Source of the DNA: CAZFLM01 sp964519955
GTDB lineage: Bacteria > Armatimonadota > Chthonomonadetes > Chthonomonadales > CAJBBX01
Assembly: GCA_964519955.1 (NCBI GenBank)
Contig: CAZFLM010000029.1
Location: forward strand, 1 to 64,000
DNA: 64,000 nucleotides
Direction: 5' to 3'
Below are positions 34,342-42,779 of this stretch, piece after piece. A program made the translations under genes and the position numbers. Below the pieces are notes generated by a model, which saw nothing but the letters and a program-made list of their open reading frames with translations, made no database searches and was not told the origin of the DNA. The stretch's first letter is position 1; every line of letters starts with the position of its first letter.

Positions 34342-35126
34342 AGCTGGCCTACGTGCTGCCGAGCCCCGGCGCCTACGCCGATGCCGCCGAGTTCGACCGA
34401 GACCTCGCGTGTATGCGGGCGGCGGGCTACTACGCCGTCGAGCTCCAGATCGAGGACCCCGCCGAGTTCGACGACGCGCGCGTCCGGGAGTCACTCGATG
34501 CCGCCGGCTATCGCCTGTGCGCCTTCCAGACAGGCGGCTCCTACGCCACCCGCGGCAACTGCCTCACATCGCCCGACCCCGGCATCCGTCGCCGCACGGT
34601 CGACCTCCTGCTCTCGTTCGTCGGCCTGGCCGCCAGGTGGAACGCCGTGATGGTCGTCGGGACGCTGCAGGGCCGGCTGAGCGACGAGCCGGACCGCGCT
34701 GTGGCGGAGGCGCGCATTCACGAGGCGCTCGTGGAACTCGCGGAGGCCGCCACCGCGAAGGGCGCGGTCGTCGCGCTGGAGCCCGTGCAGCACGGCGAGG
34801 TGGGCTTCCACAACACCATCGCTGAGGTCGAGGCGGTGGTCCGCGCGATCGGCCGGCCGGGCCTGCGGATGATGGTCGACACGTTCCACATGAACATCGA
34901 GGAGCGCGACATGCTCGCCCCGCTCGCGGGGATCGCAGACATCCTGGCGCACGTGCACCTCTGCGAGACGAACCGCGACGCGCTGGGCACGGGCCACTGG
35001 CCGACCGCGACGTTCCTGGCGGAGCTGGATCGGATCGGGTACGGGGGCACGGTGTCGGTGGGCGTCTACAACTCGCGGCTCCCGCGCCGGGAGCGCATCG
35101 TGCGGTGCATGGAGGCGATACGGTGA
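34338..35126 (+). CDS. sugar phosphate isomerase/epimerase-family TIM barrel
   Basis: Xylose-isomerase-like (AP_endonuc_2) barrel of 262 residues. Characteristic pieces are the opening MKLAYVLPSPGAY, AAGYYAVELQIEDP, VVALEPVQHGEVGFHNT with the metal Glu, MMVDTFHMNIEE with Asp and His, and HVHLCETNRDALG. It probably interconverts keto-sugar epimers. It is coupled to both neighbours through four-base overlaps (ATGA in, GTGA out). The start begins exactly at the family-typical first strand. Confidence 0.82.
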   Translation: MKLAYVLPSPGAYADAAEFDRDLACMRAAGYYAVELQIEDPAEFDDARVRESLDAAGYRLCAFQTGGSYATRGNCLTSPDPGIRRRTVDLLLSFVGLAARWNAVMVVGTLQGRLSDEPDRAVAEARIHEALVELAEAATAKGAVVALEPVQHGEVGFHNTIAEVEAVVRAIGRPGLRMMVDTFHMNIEERDMLAPLAGIADILAHVHLCETNRDALGTGHWPTATFLAELDRIGYGGTVSVGVYNSRLPRRERIVRCMEAIR

Positions 35127-36994
35127 ACGCGACCCAGGTCGTCTGCCTCGCCGCGGCACTCCTGGCTGCCAATACACATCTCCAAGCGGAGGACGCGATG
35201 GAGACCAGCCCTACGATCGCCGGGCTCACCGGTAGCGTCACGAACGTGGCCGTCGCCGTGCCGCCGCAGACCGACATCGCGCCGCTCGCATCCGCGCGTT
35301 CGGGCGCGGACATCGATTTGCGGACGATGGGCGGCTGGGCGATGAACTACCTGGCGCGCACGCCGCGCAAGGTGCTGGGGTACGAGCCGGTCTTCCAGTG
35401 CCACCCGCTTCGCTGCCCGCCCGTGCCCGAGGGCAGCGACGTCGTCGTACCGTGCGATACCGACGCCCGCCTCAACTGGGAGTGGTACCTCATGCGCGAG
35501 GTGTCCGGCTCGCGGCAGGCGCGCGACATCGAGGCCGCCTACCACAAGCGCATCCTGAGCTACGTCCAGCCCGACGGCACCGTCCTCTCGCACCCCGGCT
35601 GCTACAACGAGGGCGACATCCACCGCCAGTACACCGAAGCAGAGCTGTACTACCACGTCTGGGGCGCTACCAAGATCCTCTGGGCGCTCTCGGAGGAGTA
35701 CCGCCGGACGCACAGCAGCGCGACGCGCGCCGTGGCTCGCAAGGTGATGCTGCGGCTCCACCGCCTGGCCGTGTACGATGGGCCGGACCGGTGCTACTTC
35801 CCGGCGGGCATGGGGGCGGTGAAGCAGGACGGCTCCGTGGTGGCGAACGGCTGGAACCGCCAGCCCGCGCCGCTGGTCGAGCCGCTCGTCCACTACTACC
35901 TGGCGACGCACGACGAGGAGGCACTGGCGTTCGCGCGGGCGTATGCCGAGGGCATCATCGCGGGGAGCCAGCCCGGCGGCTTGCGCATCGGCGCGGACGG
36001 CAGCTTCGGCGGTGGGCACGGCCATGCGACGCTCCACGCCGTCTGGGGCATCGCCGACCTGGGCCTCGTCACCGGCGAGCGGCGCTACGTCGACTTCGCC
36101 AAGCGGTGCTGGGACTGGATGCTGACGCAGGGCACGGGCACCGGCTGGTTCCCCGCGGCGCCGGAGTGGGCCGCCAACTGCAACGAGACCTGCTGCATCT
36201 CCGACATGATGTCCATCGCGGCCCTGATCGGACGCTCCGGCCACCCGGAGTACTTCGACTACGTCGAGCGCTACCTGCGGAACTATGTCTCCAATCTCCA
36301 GTTCATCGTCACGCCTGAGTTCGAAGCCTACTACCGCCGCCTGAACCAGGGCGCGGGGCAGGCCGCAGTGGAGCAGGGGCTCGCAGAGCTGCGCAAGTTC
36401 CAGGGGGGCATCATCGGCGGGTCGGGGCTGAACGACTACGAGAACAACCTGCTGGGCCGGGCGTCGGGCTTTGAGATGTTCGGCTGCTGCGCGCCGGAGG
36501 GCATGCGAGCCATCTACACGGCCTGGTCAAACGTGATCGACCGCCTGGGCGAGAGCGACCTCGGTGCCGCCGGCGTCTATGTCAACCTGGGCCTCGCGCG
36601 CGACTCGCGGTGGGGGCGCGTCGTGTCGTTCTTCCCGGACGCCGGGCGGCTGACGGTCAAGGCGAAGGTGAGCGACACGTTCTACCTGCGCCCGCCGCAC
36701 TGGGCCCCTCGCGACCAGGTGCACGCGTTCGTCGGTACGGTCGAGGCGCCGGTCGCGTGGTCGGGCGACTATGTGCGGTTCGCCGACGTGCGCCCCGGCG
36801 ACGAGCTGACCATCACTTACCCGCTCGTCAGCTTCACGCACCGCGTCTCGGGGCTCTGGCCGAAGACCAACCCCGACCTCGCGATCACGTTCCGGTGGCT
36901 GGGCAACATGGTGGTCTCCTGCGAGCCGCCGGCCACGGAGACGCCGCTCTTCACGGGCAACCCCAGGCGCCTGCCGCCCGCGCCGAAGCTGTAG
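35123..36994 (+). CDS. GH127-type beta-L-arabinofuranosidase
   Basis: Releases beta-linked L-arabinofuranose by a Cys nucleophile held on zinc. Zinc/active-site residues are visible: ETC at 355-357 (in CNETCCISDMM) and the CC pair at 455-456 (FGCCAPEGMRAIY). GGHGHATLHAVWG fits the (alpha/alpha)6 barrel, and the C-terminal sandwich begins SFFPDAGRLTVKAKV. The GTG start at 35123 follows GGAGG and overlaps the previous stop; it gives a weak signal-like leader (CLAAALLAANTHLQA). A second start, ATG 35198 after GGAGG, would give a cytosolic enzyme. It fits the sugar operon around it. Confidence 0.8.
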   Translation: MNATQVVCLAAALLAANTHLQAEDAMETSPTIAGLTGSVTNVAVAVPPQTDIAPLASARSGADIDLRTMGGWAMNYLARTPRKVLGYEPVFQCHPLRCPPVPEGSDVVVPCDTDARLNWEWYLMREVSGSRQARDIEAAYHKRILSYVQPDGTVLSHPGCYNEGDIHRQYTEAELYYHVWGATKILWALSEEYRRTHSSATRAVARKVMLRLHRLAVYDGPDRCYFPAGMGAVKQDGSVVANGWNRQPAPLVEPLVHYYLATHDEEALAFARAYAEGIIAGSQPGGLRIGADGSFGGGHGHATLHAVWGIADLGLVTGERRYVDFAKRCWDWMLTQGTGTGWFPAAPEWAANCNETCCISDMMSIAALIGRSGHPEYFDYVERYLRNYVSNLQFIVTPEFEAYYRRLNQGAGQAAVEQGLAELRKFQGGIIGGSGLNDYENNLLGRASGFEMFGCCAPEGMRAIYTAWSNVIDRLGESDLGAAGVYVNLGLARDSRWGRVVSFFPDAGRLTVKAKVSDTFYLRPPHWAPRDQVHAFVGTVEAPVAWSGDYVRFADVRPGDELTITYPLVSFTHRVSGLWPKTNPDLAITFRWLGNMVVSCEPPATETPLFTGNPRRLPPAPKL

Positions 36995-37008
36995 AAGGGA
37001 GCATCCGC

Positions 37009-38163
37009 ATGACCCCACGCGAGCGCGTGCTGACTGCCCTCGATCATCGGGAGGCGGATCGCGTGCCCATCGACCTCGGCGGCAGTTGCGTGACGACCAT
37101 CGCGACGAGCACGTATGCGGCGCTGCGCGACCACATGGGGCTGCCGGCAAAGCCCGTGCGCATGATGGAGATGGTGCAGCAGGTCGCGTTCGTGGACGAG
37201 GACGCGATGGACGCGCTGGGGTGCGATGTCGTCCCCGTGTTCGCGAATCCGCCGTCCGGCCCGGAGACGATCATTATCGAGGAGCCCGGCGGCTCGCGCT
37301 CGTTCCACGACGACTTCGGCGCGGTGCTTCGCAAGCCGGCGGGCGGCTTCTACTACGACTGGCAGGAGTTCCCCATCGGCCGCCCGAGCATCGAGGACCT
37401 GCGGCAGATGCCGTGGCCGGATCCCGCCGATCCCGCTCGCTACCGGGGCTTGCGTGACCGCGTTGCGGCGCTGCGAGCGAGGACCGATCGCGCGTTGTTC
37501 TCCATGGCGCCGTGCGGCCACGACCTGCTGAACCAGCTCTTTCGGTTCCGCGGTATGGAGGAGGGGCTGATCGACCTGGTGGCGAGCCGCGACTTCGCCG
37601 AGGCGTTCCTGGACCGCCTGACCGAGACCATCTGCACGGCCCAGGCTTGCTTCTTGCGCGAGGTCGGCGACCTGGTGGACGTCCACTTTGCCGCCGCCGA
37701 CCTGGCGGGCCAACACGCGCCCCTGCTGTCACCCGCGACGTACCGCACGCTCGTTAAGCCACGCCAGGCGCGCATCGTCAGCACCATCCAAGCCCACACG
37801 CGCGCCCGGATCTTCTACCATAGCTGCGGCGCGGTCGGACCGTTTCTGGATGACCTCATCGAGATGGGCGTGCAGATCCTGAACCCGGTGCAGGTCTCGG
37901 CATCGGGTATGGACACGGCGGGGCTGAAGCGGCGCTACGGAACGCGCCTCTCGTTCTGGGGTGGGGGCTGCGACACGCAGCGTGTCCTGGGGCAGTGCAC
38001 GCCGGAGGAGGTCCGTGCGGAAGTGGCGCGTCGCGTCGCGGACCTGGCGCCCGGCGGCGGGTTCGTGTTCAACCCCGTGCACAACATCCAGCCAGGCGTG
38101 CCGCCCGCCAACATCGTGGCGATGTTCGAGGCGGCACGCGAGTCTGGGCGGTACGGGAGCTAG
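37009..38163 (+). CDS. uroporphyrinogen decarboxylase-family protein, likely methyltransferase-type
   Basis: 384-residue barrel of the UroD/MtaA superfamily but not a heme-pathway HemE. MTPRERVLTALDHREADRVPIDLGG is the standard family opening in pattern, FYHSCGAVGPFLDDLIEMG gives the His-x-Cys zinc motif, and NPVHNIQPGVPPANI the C-terminal motif with His where corrinoid methyltransferases often have Cys. Members like this cluster with sugar genes in Armatimonadota/Planctomycetota; role unknown, possibly transfer of methyl groups from methylated sugars. It is 14 bases after the GH127 gene. Confidence 0.75.
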   Translation: MTPRERVLTALDHREADRVPIDLGGSCVTTIATSTYAALRDHMGLPAKPVRMMEMVQQVAFVDEDAMDALGCDVVPVFANPPSGPETIIIEEPGGSRSFHDDFGAVLRKPAGGFYYDWQEFPIGRPSIEDLRQMPWPDPADPARYRGLRDRVAALRARTDRALFSMAPCGHDLLNQLFRFRGMEEGLIDLVASRDFAEAFLDRLTETICTAQACFLREVGDLVDVHFAAADLAGQHAPLLSPATYRTLVKPRQARIVSTIQAHTRARIFYHSCGAVGPFLDDLIEMGVQILNPVQVSASGMDTAGLKRRYGTRLSFWGGGCDTQRVLGQCTPEEVRAEVARRVADLAPGGGFVFNPVHNIQPGVPPANIVAMFEAARESGRYGS

Positions 38164-38993
38164 AGCCCCGGCACGTAGCCCTTGCCGAACTGCGCCGTGA
38201 ACGGCTGGCGGAACTGGTCGCCGAAGGGCATCCACGAGGTGGTGCCGCCATCGACGACGAGCGTCTGGCCCACGACGTAGCGGGAGTCGTCGCAGGCGAG
38301 GTAGACAACCGCGCGCGCGATGTCCAGCGGGGTGCCCGGGAAGCCGGCGGGGATCAGGTCGCCGATCGTCGACGGGTCGGAGTCGGGGGCAGCGCGCTGG
38401 TGGCTCTCGACCGGCACCGCCCCGGGCGCCACGACGTTGACGCGGATGCCGCGGGGCGCCAGCTCGATCGCCAGGCAGCGCGAGTAGGCGATGATGGCGC
38501 CCTTCGTGCCGGCGTAGATCGTGTGCTCGGGGAAGCCCTCGATGCCGTGTACCGACGAGAGGTTCACGATGACCCCGCGCGACTCGGTGAGCTGGGGCAG
38601 CAGCGCCTGGGTGAGGAAGAACTGGGCGCGGATGTTAACGTGGTACAGCGTGTCGAACTGCTCCGGGGTCACCTTGCCGAAGGGGATGTTCGTGGTGATC
38701 CCGGCGTTGTTCACGAGCACGTCGACGCCGCCGAGGAACTCGGCCGCCTCCGCCGCGAGCTTCTCGGCCTCCGCCACCTGCGTGAAGTCGGCCTGGAACG
38801 CGGACGCCGTGCCGCCGAACCCGCGGATCTCGTCAACCGCGGCGAGCGCCCCCGCCGCGCTGTGCGAGTAGTGCAGCGCCACGGTCGCGCCCTCACGCGC
38901 CAGCTCCAGCGCGATGCCGCGCCCGATGCCCGTGCCGGCTCCGGTCACCAGCGCGCGCTTCCCCTTCAGACGACCGCAACGTACAGGCTCCAC
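38160..38993 (-). CDS. short-chain dehydrogenase/reductase
   Basis: Complete SDR: TGAGTGIGRG cofactor loop, NNAG, Ser in NLSSVHGIEG and YAGTKGA for the Tyr-x3-Lys pair. The GTG start at 38993 is five bases after GGAGGT. It is the last gene of the minus-strand catabolic block and its stop overlaps the convergent UroD-family stop by four bases, so the two operons meet tail to tail. Substrate probably a sugar or sugar acid from context. Confidence 0.83.
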   Translation of the reverse strand: MEPVRCGRLKGKRALVTGAGTGIGRGIALELAREGATVALHYSHSAAGALAAVDEIRGFGGTASAFQADFTQVAEAEKLAAEAAEFLGGVDVLVNNAGITTNIPFGKVTPEQFDTLYHVNIRAQFFLTQALLPQLTESRGVIVNLSSVHGIEGFPEHTIYAGTKGAIIAYSRCLAIELAPRGIRVNVVAPGAVPVESHQRAAPDSDPSTIGDLIPAGFPGTPLDIARAVVYLACDDSRYVVGQTLVVDGGTTSWMPFGDQFRQPFTAQFGKGYVPGL

Positions 38994-39075
38994 GTCCTAC
39001 CTCCGTGATGTGACAACGTTCCGCTTGCTTGCGCGCGCGGCCCTGATCCCTCGCGCGGCGCGGTGCGCGATCCGC

Positions 39076-40293
39076 CTACCCCGCGATCAGCAGCAGGCCC
39101 GGACGCTCGATGTAGTGGACGATGCGCGCCAGGAACTCCGCCGCCTCCGCGCCGTCGACCACGCGATGATCGAGCGAGGCGGTGAGGACGACGGTGTGGT
39201 ACGCGCCGAGTTGGCCGTCGACCACGAACGGGCGCTTCTCGACCGTGCCTGTGGCCAGGATGCCGCTCTGGGGCGGGTTGATGACTGCCTGGAACTGGTC
39301 GACCGGTTGGCGGCCCAGGTTCGTCAGCGTGAAGCTGCCGCCGGCCATCTCGTCGGGCAGAAGGGCTCCGCGGCGGGCCCGGTCGACCAGGTCGGCGCGC
39401 TGGCCGGCCAGTTGTGCGATGGTCAGGCCGTCGGCGGAACGGATGACCGGCACGTAGAGACCACTGGGCGTCCCCGTCGCCAGGCCGATGTCGATGGAGG
39501 CGAGGGGCAGCACCTGGCCGTCGTGCCACTGCACGTTCATGTACGGGCAGTCGTGGATGGCCAGAGCGAGCGCCTTCACGAGCAGGTCGGTCAGGGTGAC
39601 GCGCACGCCGCCGGACTTCGCGGGCTCCGACGCCAGGTCCTCGCGCAGGGCAACCAGCCGCTCCGCCAGCACCTCGCGCGTGAGGTAGAAGTGCGGCGCG
39701 TCATGGAAGCTCGCGGCCGTTCGCTCGGCGGTGACGCGGCGCGCGCGGGTGAGCGTGAGGGGCTTGCCCGCCGTCGGCGGCGGCGGAACCGGCGCGGGAA
39801 CCACTCGGACCGGCTTCTGCTGAGCTGCCGCGAGGACGTCGCGCTCCCGCACGTGCCTGCCGCGCCCGCCTGTGGGCCGAACCGCCGCCAGGTCGACGCC
39901 CAGCCGCTCGGCCGCGCGCCGCGCGCGGGGAGAGACCATGAGGCGCTGGGACGCGCTCGCCTGCGCAGGAGGGGCCCCCGTGCCCGTCTCGGCACCTGCC
40001 GTGGTAGGATGGGCCTCCGTGCCCGTCCCGGCGCCATCCGGGAGCGTGGCGCCCGGCTCGGTGCCGATGTAGCCGATCACAGCGCCGAGCTTCACCACCT
40101 CGCCCGCGGCCGCGCCATGGTTCAGCAGCGTGCCCGTCGCCGGGCTTTCGATCTCCTGTGCGGCCTTGTCCGTCTCCATCTCGAAGAGCGGCTCGCCGGC
40201 TTCGACGCGCTCGCCTGGCTCCTTCATCCAGCGGACGAGGGTCGCCTCGGTGATGGTGAGGCCCTGCACGGGTGCCTGGACATCCACTAGCAT
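39076..40293 (-). CDS. dihydrolipoamide acyltransferase (E2) of a 2-oxoacid dehydrogenase complex
   Basis: Transfers the acyl group from lipoyl-lysine to CoA. Lipoyl domain at 1-76 with ETDKA (lipoylated Lys); linker about 80-115; peripheral-subunit-binding domain (MVSPRARRAAERLGVDL ... RGRHVRERDVL); and a catalytic domain ending with DHRVVDGA (active His/Asp). The linker reads GTGTEAHPTTAGAETGTGAPP, which is the in-frame translation of a dispersed intergenic repeat. E1alpha and E1beta genes lie upstream on the same strand; no E3 gene is in the window. It may be a pyruvate, acetoin or branched-chain-type complex. Confidence 0.9.
   Translation of the reverse strand: MLVDVQAPVQGLTITEATLVRWMKEPGERVEAGEPLFEMETDKAAQEIESPATGTLLNHGAAAGEVVKLGAVIGYIGTEPGATLPDGAGTGTEAHPTTAGAETGTGAPPAQASASQRLMVSPRARRAAERLGVDLAAVRPTGGRGRHVRERDVLAAAQQKPVRVVPAPVPPPPTAGKPLTLTRARRVTAERTAASFHDAPHFYLTREVLAERLVALREDLASEPAKSGGVRVTLTDLLVKALALAIHDCPYMNVQWHDGQVLPLASIDIGLATGTPSGLYVPVIRSADGLTIAQLAGQRADLVDRARRGALLPDEMAGGSFTLTNLGRQPVDQFQAVINPPQSGILATGTVEKRPFVVDGQLGAYHTVVLTASLDHRVVDGAEAAEFLARIVHYIERPGLLLIAG
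40003..40028 (-). repeat. dispersed repeat copy inside the E2 linker coding region
   Basis: The 26-bp core (GGTAGGATGGGCCTCCGTGC ... on the plus strand) occurs within the E2 gene and codes for roughly residues 89-97. A weaker copy follows at about 39968-39990. Elsewhere the element is intergenic. Confidence 0.75.
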
Positions 40294-40309
40294 GACTGGT
40301 CGCTCCGGG

Positions 40310-41284
40310 TCACTGGTCCACGAGTTCGCGGATAGCGTCCGCGATGCCGGCGGCGGTGGGGATCATCGCCTCTTCGAGTGGCGGGCTCAACGGGTGCGTC
40401 ACGGGCTGGCAGTTCATCGTGGCGATCGGCGCGTCGAGGTCGTAGAAGCGCTCCGAGCCGACCCGCGCCGCCAACTCCGACGCGAACGAGCAGACGGGGT
40501 AGGCCTCGTCCACGATCAGCAGGCGGCCCGTCTTCGCCACGCTCCGGTAGATCGTCTCCAGGTCGAGCGGGACCAGCGTGCGCGGGTCGATCACCTCGAC
40601 GGAGATGTCCGGGGCGACCTTCTCCGCCGCCTCCAGCGCGCGCGGGACCATAAGCGCCACCGCCACCACCGTAACCTGCGTGCCCTCGCGCCGCACGGCC
40701 GCCTGCCCGAACGGGACGATGTGGTCCGGCTCGGGGGCGTCACCCTTCACGCCGAAGAGCGCCTTGTGGTCGAGGAAGATGACCGGGTTCGGGTCGCGCA
40801 GCGCCGTGCGCATCAGGCCGTAGCCGTCGGCGGGAGTGGAGTAGGTGACCACCTTGAGCCCGGGGATGTGCATGAACCAGGGGTAGAGGCAGCCGGAGTG
40901 GTGGGCCGCCGCGCCGCGAACCGAGCCCATCGAGGCGCGCACGAGCAGCGGCACGCTGACCCGCCCCCCCGACACGTAGTGCAGCTTCGCCGCCTGGTTG
41001 ACGAGCTGGCTCATGGCCTCGGCGATGAAGTCGACGAACATCATGTCGGCGATGGGGTGCATCCCAGTGGCGGCCGCGCCGACCGCCGCGCCCACGAACC
41101 CCAGCTCCGAAACCGGGGTGTCGATGACGCGGTCGGCGCCGAACTCCTGCCACAGGTTCTTCGTGTGAGCGAAGCTGCCCCCGCGCTCGCCCGTTCCCTC
41201 GCCGAACAGGATGATGCGCTCGTTCAGCCGCATTTCGACGGCGATCGCGTCGCGGACAGCGTCGAGACTGGTGATACTCGGCAT
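40310..41284 (-). CDS. 2-oxoacid dehydrogenase E1 component, beta subunit
   Basis: Transketolase-like pyrimidine-binding subunit paired with E1alpha. ILFGEGTGERGG, DTPVSELGFVGAAVGAA with the thiamine Glu, MMFVDFIAEAMSQLVNQAAK and GAAAHHSGCLYPWF follow the family order; LLIVDEAYPVCSF opens the C-terminal domain. Length 324 is normal. It is 16 bases upstream of E2 but separated from E1alpha by 486 bases of repeat DNA, unusual for subunits needed in equal amount. Confidence 0.92.
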   Translation of the reverse strand: MPSITSLDAVRDAIAVEMRLNERIILFGEGTGERGGSFAHTKNLWQEFGADRVIDTPVSELGFVGAAVGAAATGMHPIADMMFVDFIAEAMSQLVNQAAKLHYVSGGRVSVPLLVRASMGSVRGAAAHHSGCLYPWFMHIPGLKVVTYSTPADGYGLMRTALRDPNPVIFLDHKALFGVKGDAPEPDHIVPFGQAAVRREGTQVTVVAVALMVPRALEAAEKVAPDISVEVIDPRTLVPLDLETIYRSVAKTGRLLIVDEAYPVCSFASELAARVGSERFYDLDAPIATMNCQPVTHPLSPPLEEAMIPTAAGIADAIRELVDQ

Positions 41285-41327
41285 TGGCTTCCCTATGCGA
41301 ACCGATATGATGGGGCTGGCGACCGCC

Positions 41328-41752
41328 CCGTAGGGCAGGGCCTCCGCGCCCTGCCGGGCCGTTGGTCTTCGGCCACCGGGTGGTCGCGCCGCGACGGCAA
41401 GGGCACAGCATCCGCAACGTACGTTGGCGCGATAGATGGCTTGGCACGCGAATGCTCTGCCCCTACGGAGGACGCCCGACACCCGACGCGACACGCGCCG
41501 CGACGGCAAGGGCACAGCATTCGCAACGTACGTCGGCGCGATAGATGGCTTGGCACGCGAATGCTCTGCCCCTACGGAGGACGCCCGACACCCGACGCGA
41601 CACGCGCCGCGACGGCAAGGGCACAGCATTCGCAACGTACGTCGGCGCGATAGATGGCTTGGCACGCGAATGCTCTGCCCCTACGGAGGACGAACGTCCT
41701 GCCACGCACCGACCCGTAGGGCAGGGCCTCCGCGCCCTGCCGGGCCGTTGGC
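41328..41752. repeat. 109-bp tandem repeat array flanked by 39-bp direct repeats
   Basis: Copies at 41386-41494, 41495-41603 and 41604-41692 (partial, 89 bases). Copies 2 and 3 agree over their shared length; copy 1 differs at two bases. The array is bracketed by identical 39-bp repeats at 41328-41366 and 41714-41752, each holding GGCAGGGC-CTCCGC-GCCCTGCC, an 8-bp stem. The unit length is not a multiple of three and no gene is supported here. It fills the gap between E1beta and E1alpha. Confidence 0.88.
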
Positions 41753-41770
41753 CTTCGCGCCCGGACGGCG

Positions 41771-42769
41771 CTACGCCTCGGCGAAGACGTGGTCGCGGAG
41801 CGTGCTGACGTCGGGCCACGGGCTCTGGCGGGCGTACTCCACGGCTTCCTCGACGAGGTCGCGCACCTGCTGCTGCACCGCTTCGATCTCGGCTTCCGTG
41901 GCGCCCCAGCGCCCGTAGAGGTGCGCGGCCATGACCTTGAGCGGGCAGCGCTTCTTCCACTCCTCGATCTCCTCGGCCGTGCGGTAGCAACCGACCGGCG
42001 GATCGCCCTCGTGGTGCCCGACGTAGCGGTAGGTCTTGCTCTCGATCAGCGTGGGGCCCTGGCCCGCCCTGGCGCGGGCGATGGCGCGGCCGGCCACCTC
42101 GCGAACCGCCAGCACGTCCTGCCCGTCGACCGCCTCGCCTCGCATGCCGTAGGCCGCGGCGCGGGTCGCGATCTCCGGGTTCTTCGTGACGTCGCGCAGT
42201 GGCGTTGCGGTCGCGTAAAGGTTGTTCTCGCAGACGAGCACCACCGGCGCATCCCACGTGGCGGCCAGGTTCATCGACTCGTGGAACGCGGCATGGCTCG
42301 TCGCACCGTCGCCGAAGAACGCCACCGCGACGCCGCCCGTCTTGCGCAGCCTCGCGCTAAGCCCCGCGCCGACCGCCGACGGGATGCCGCCCGCGACGAT
42401 GCCGTTCGTGCCCAGGATGCCCACATCGAGCGAGTAGATGTGCATGCTGCCGCCGCGCCCGCCGCTGAACCCCGTCGCGCGCCCGAACAGCTCCGCCATC
42501 AGCCGCTTGGGGTCGGCGCCCTTGGCGAGGGCGTGGCCATGGCCGCGGTGCGTGCTCGTGAAGCAGTCGGCCGGCCCCAGGTGGCAGCACACGCCCGTCG
42601 CGGTGGCTTCCTCGCCGATGTACAGGTGCAGGAAGGCGGGCATCTCGCCCTTGCGGCACAGCTCGCCGGCCCGGGTCTCGAACTGGCGAATGAGCACCAT
42701 CGTGCGGTACAGCTCGATAGCCTCTTCGCGCGTTGGGTCGGGGATGTGCTCGTCGTAATCAGTCGTCAT
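41771..42769 (-). CDS. 2-oxoacid dehydrogenase E1 component, alpha subunit
   Basis: Thiamine-diphosphate subunit that decarboxylates the 2-oxoacid. It carries LYIGEEATATGVCCHL, STHRGHGHALAKGAD, GGRGGSMHIYS, the thiamine motif GDGATSHAAFHESMNLA followed by ENN, and ESKTYRYVGHHEGDP. At 332 residues it matches the acetoin/pyruvate dehydrogenase E1alpha type. The ATG is ten bases from the stop of the upstream SDR gene, so the two are likely co-transcribed. Substrate cannot be read from sequence; association with KDG enzymes suggests pyruvate or a sugar-derived 2-oxoacid. Confidence 0.92.
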   Translation of the reverse strand: MTTDYDEHIPDPTREEAIELYRTMVLIRQFETRAGELCRKGEMPAFLHLYIGEEATATGVCCHLGPADCFTSTHRGHGHALAKGADPKRLMAELFGRATGFSGGRGGSMHIYSLDVGILGTNGIVAGGIPSAVGAGLSARLRKTGGVAVAFFGDGATSHAAFHESMNLAATWDAPVVLVCENNLYATATPLRDVTKNPEIATRAAAYGMRGEAVDGQDVLAVREVAGRAIARARAGQGPTLIESKTYRYVGHHEGDPPVGCYRTAEEIEEWKKRCPLKVMAAHLYGRWGATEAEIEAVQQQVRDLVEEAVEYARQSPWPDVSTLRDHVFAEA

Positions 42770-42779
42770 GGTTCTCCGA

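Noticed and set aside
37009..38163. Calling this gene HemE (heme biosynthesis)
   Set aside because: It has the His-x-Cys motif and C-terminal pattern of the UroD-like/methyltransferase branch and lies among sugar genes.
41386..41692. Possible CRISPR array
   Set aside because: Units are 109 bp, directly adjacent with no unique spacers, and no cas gene is nearby.
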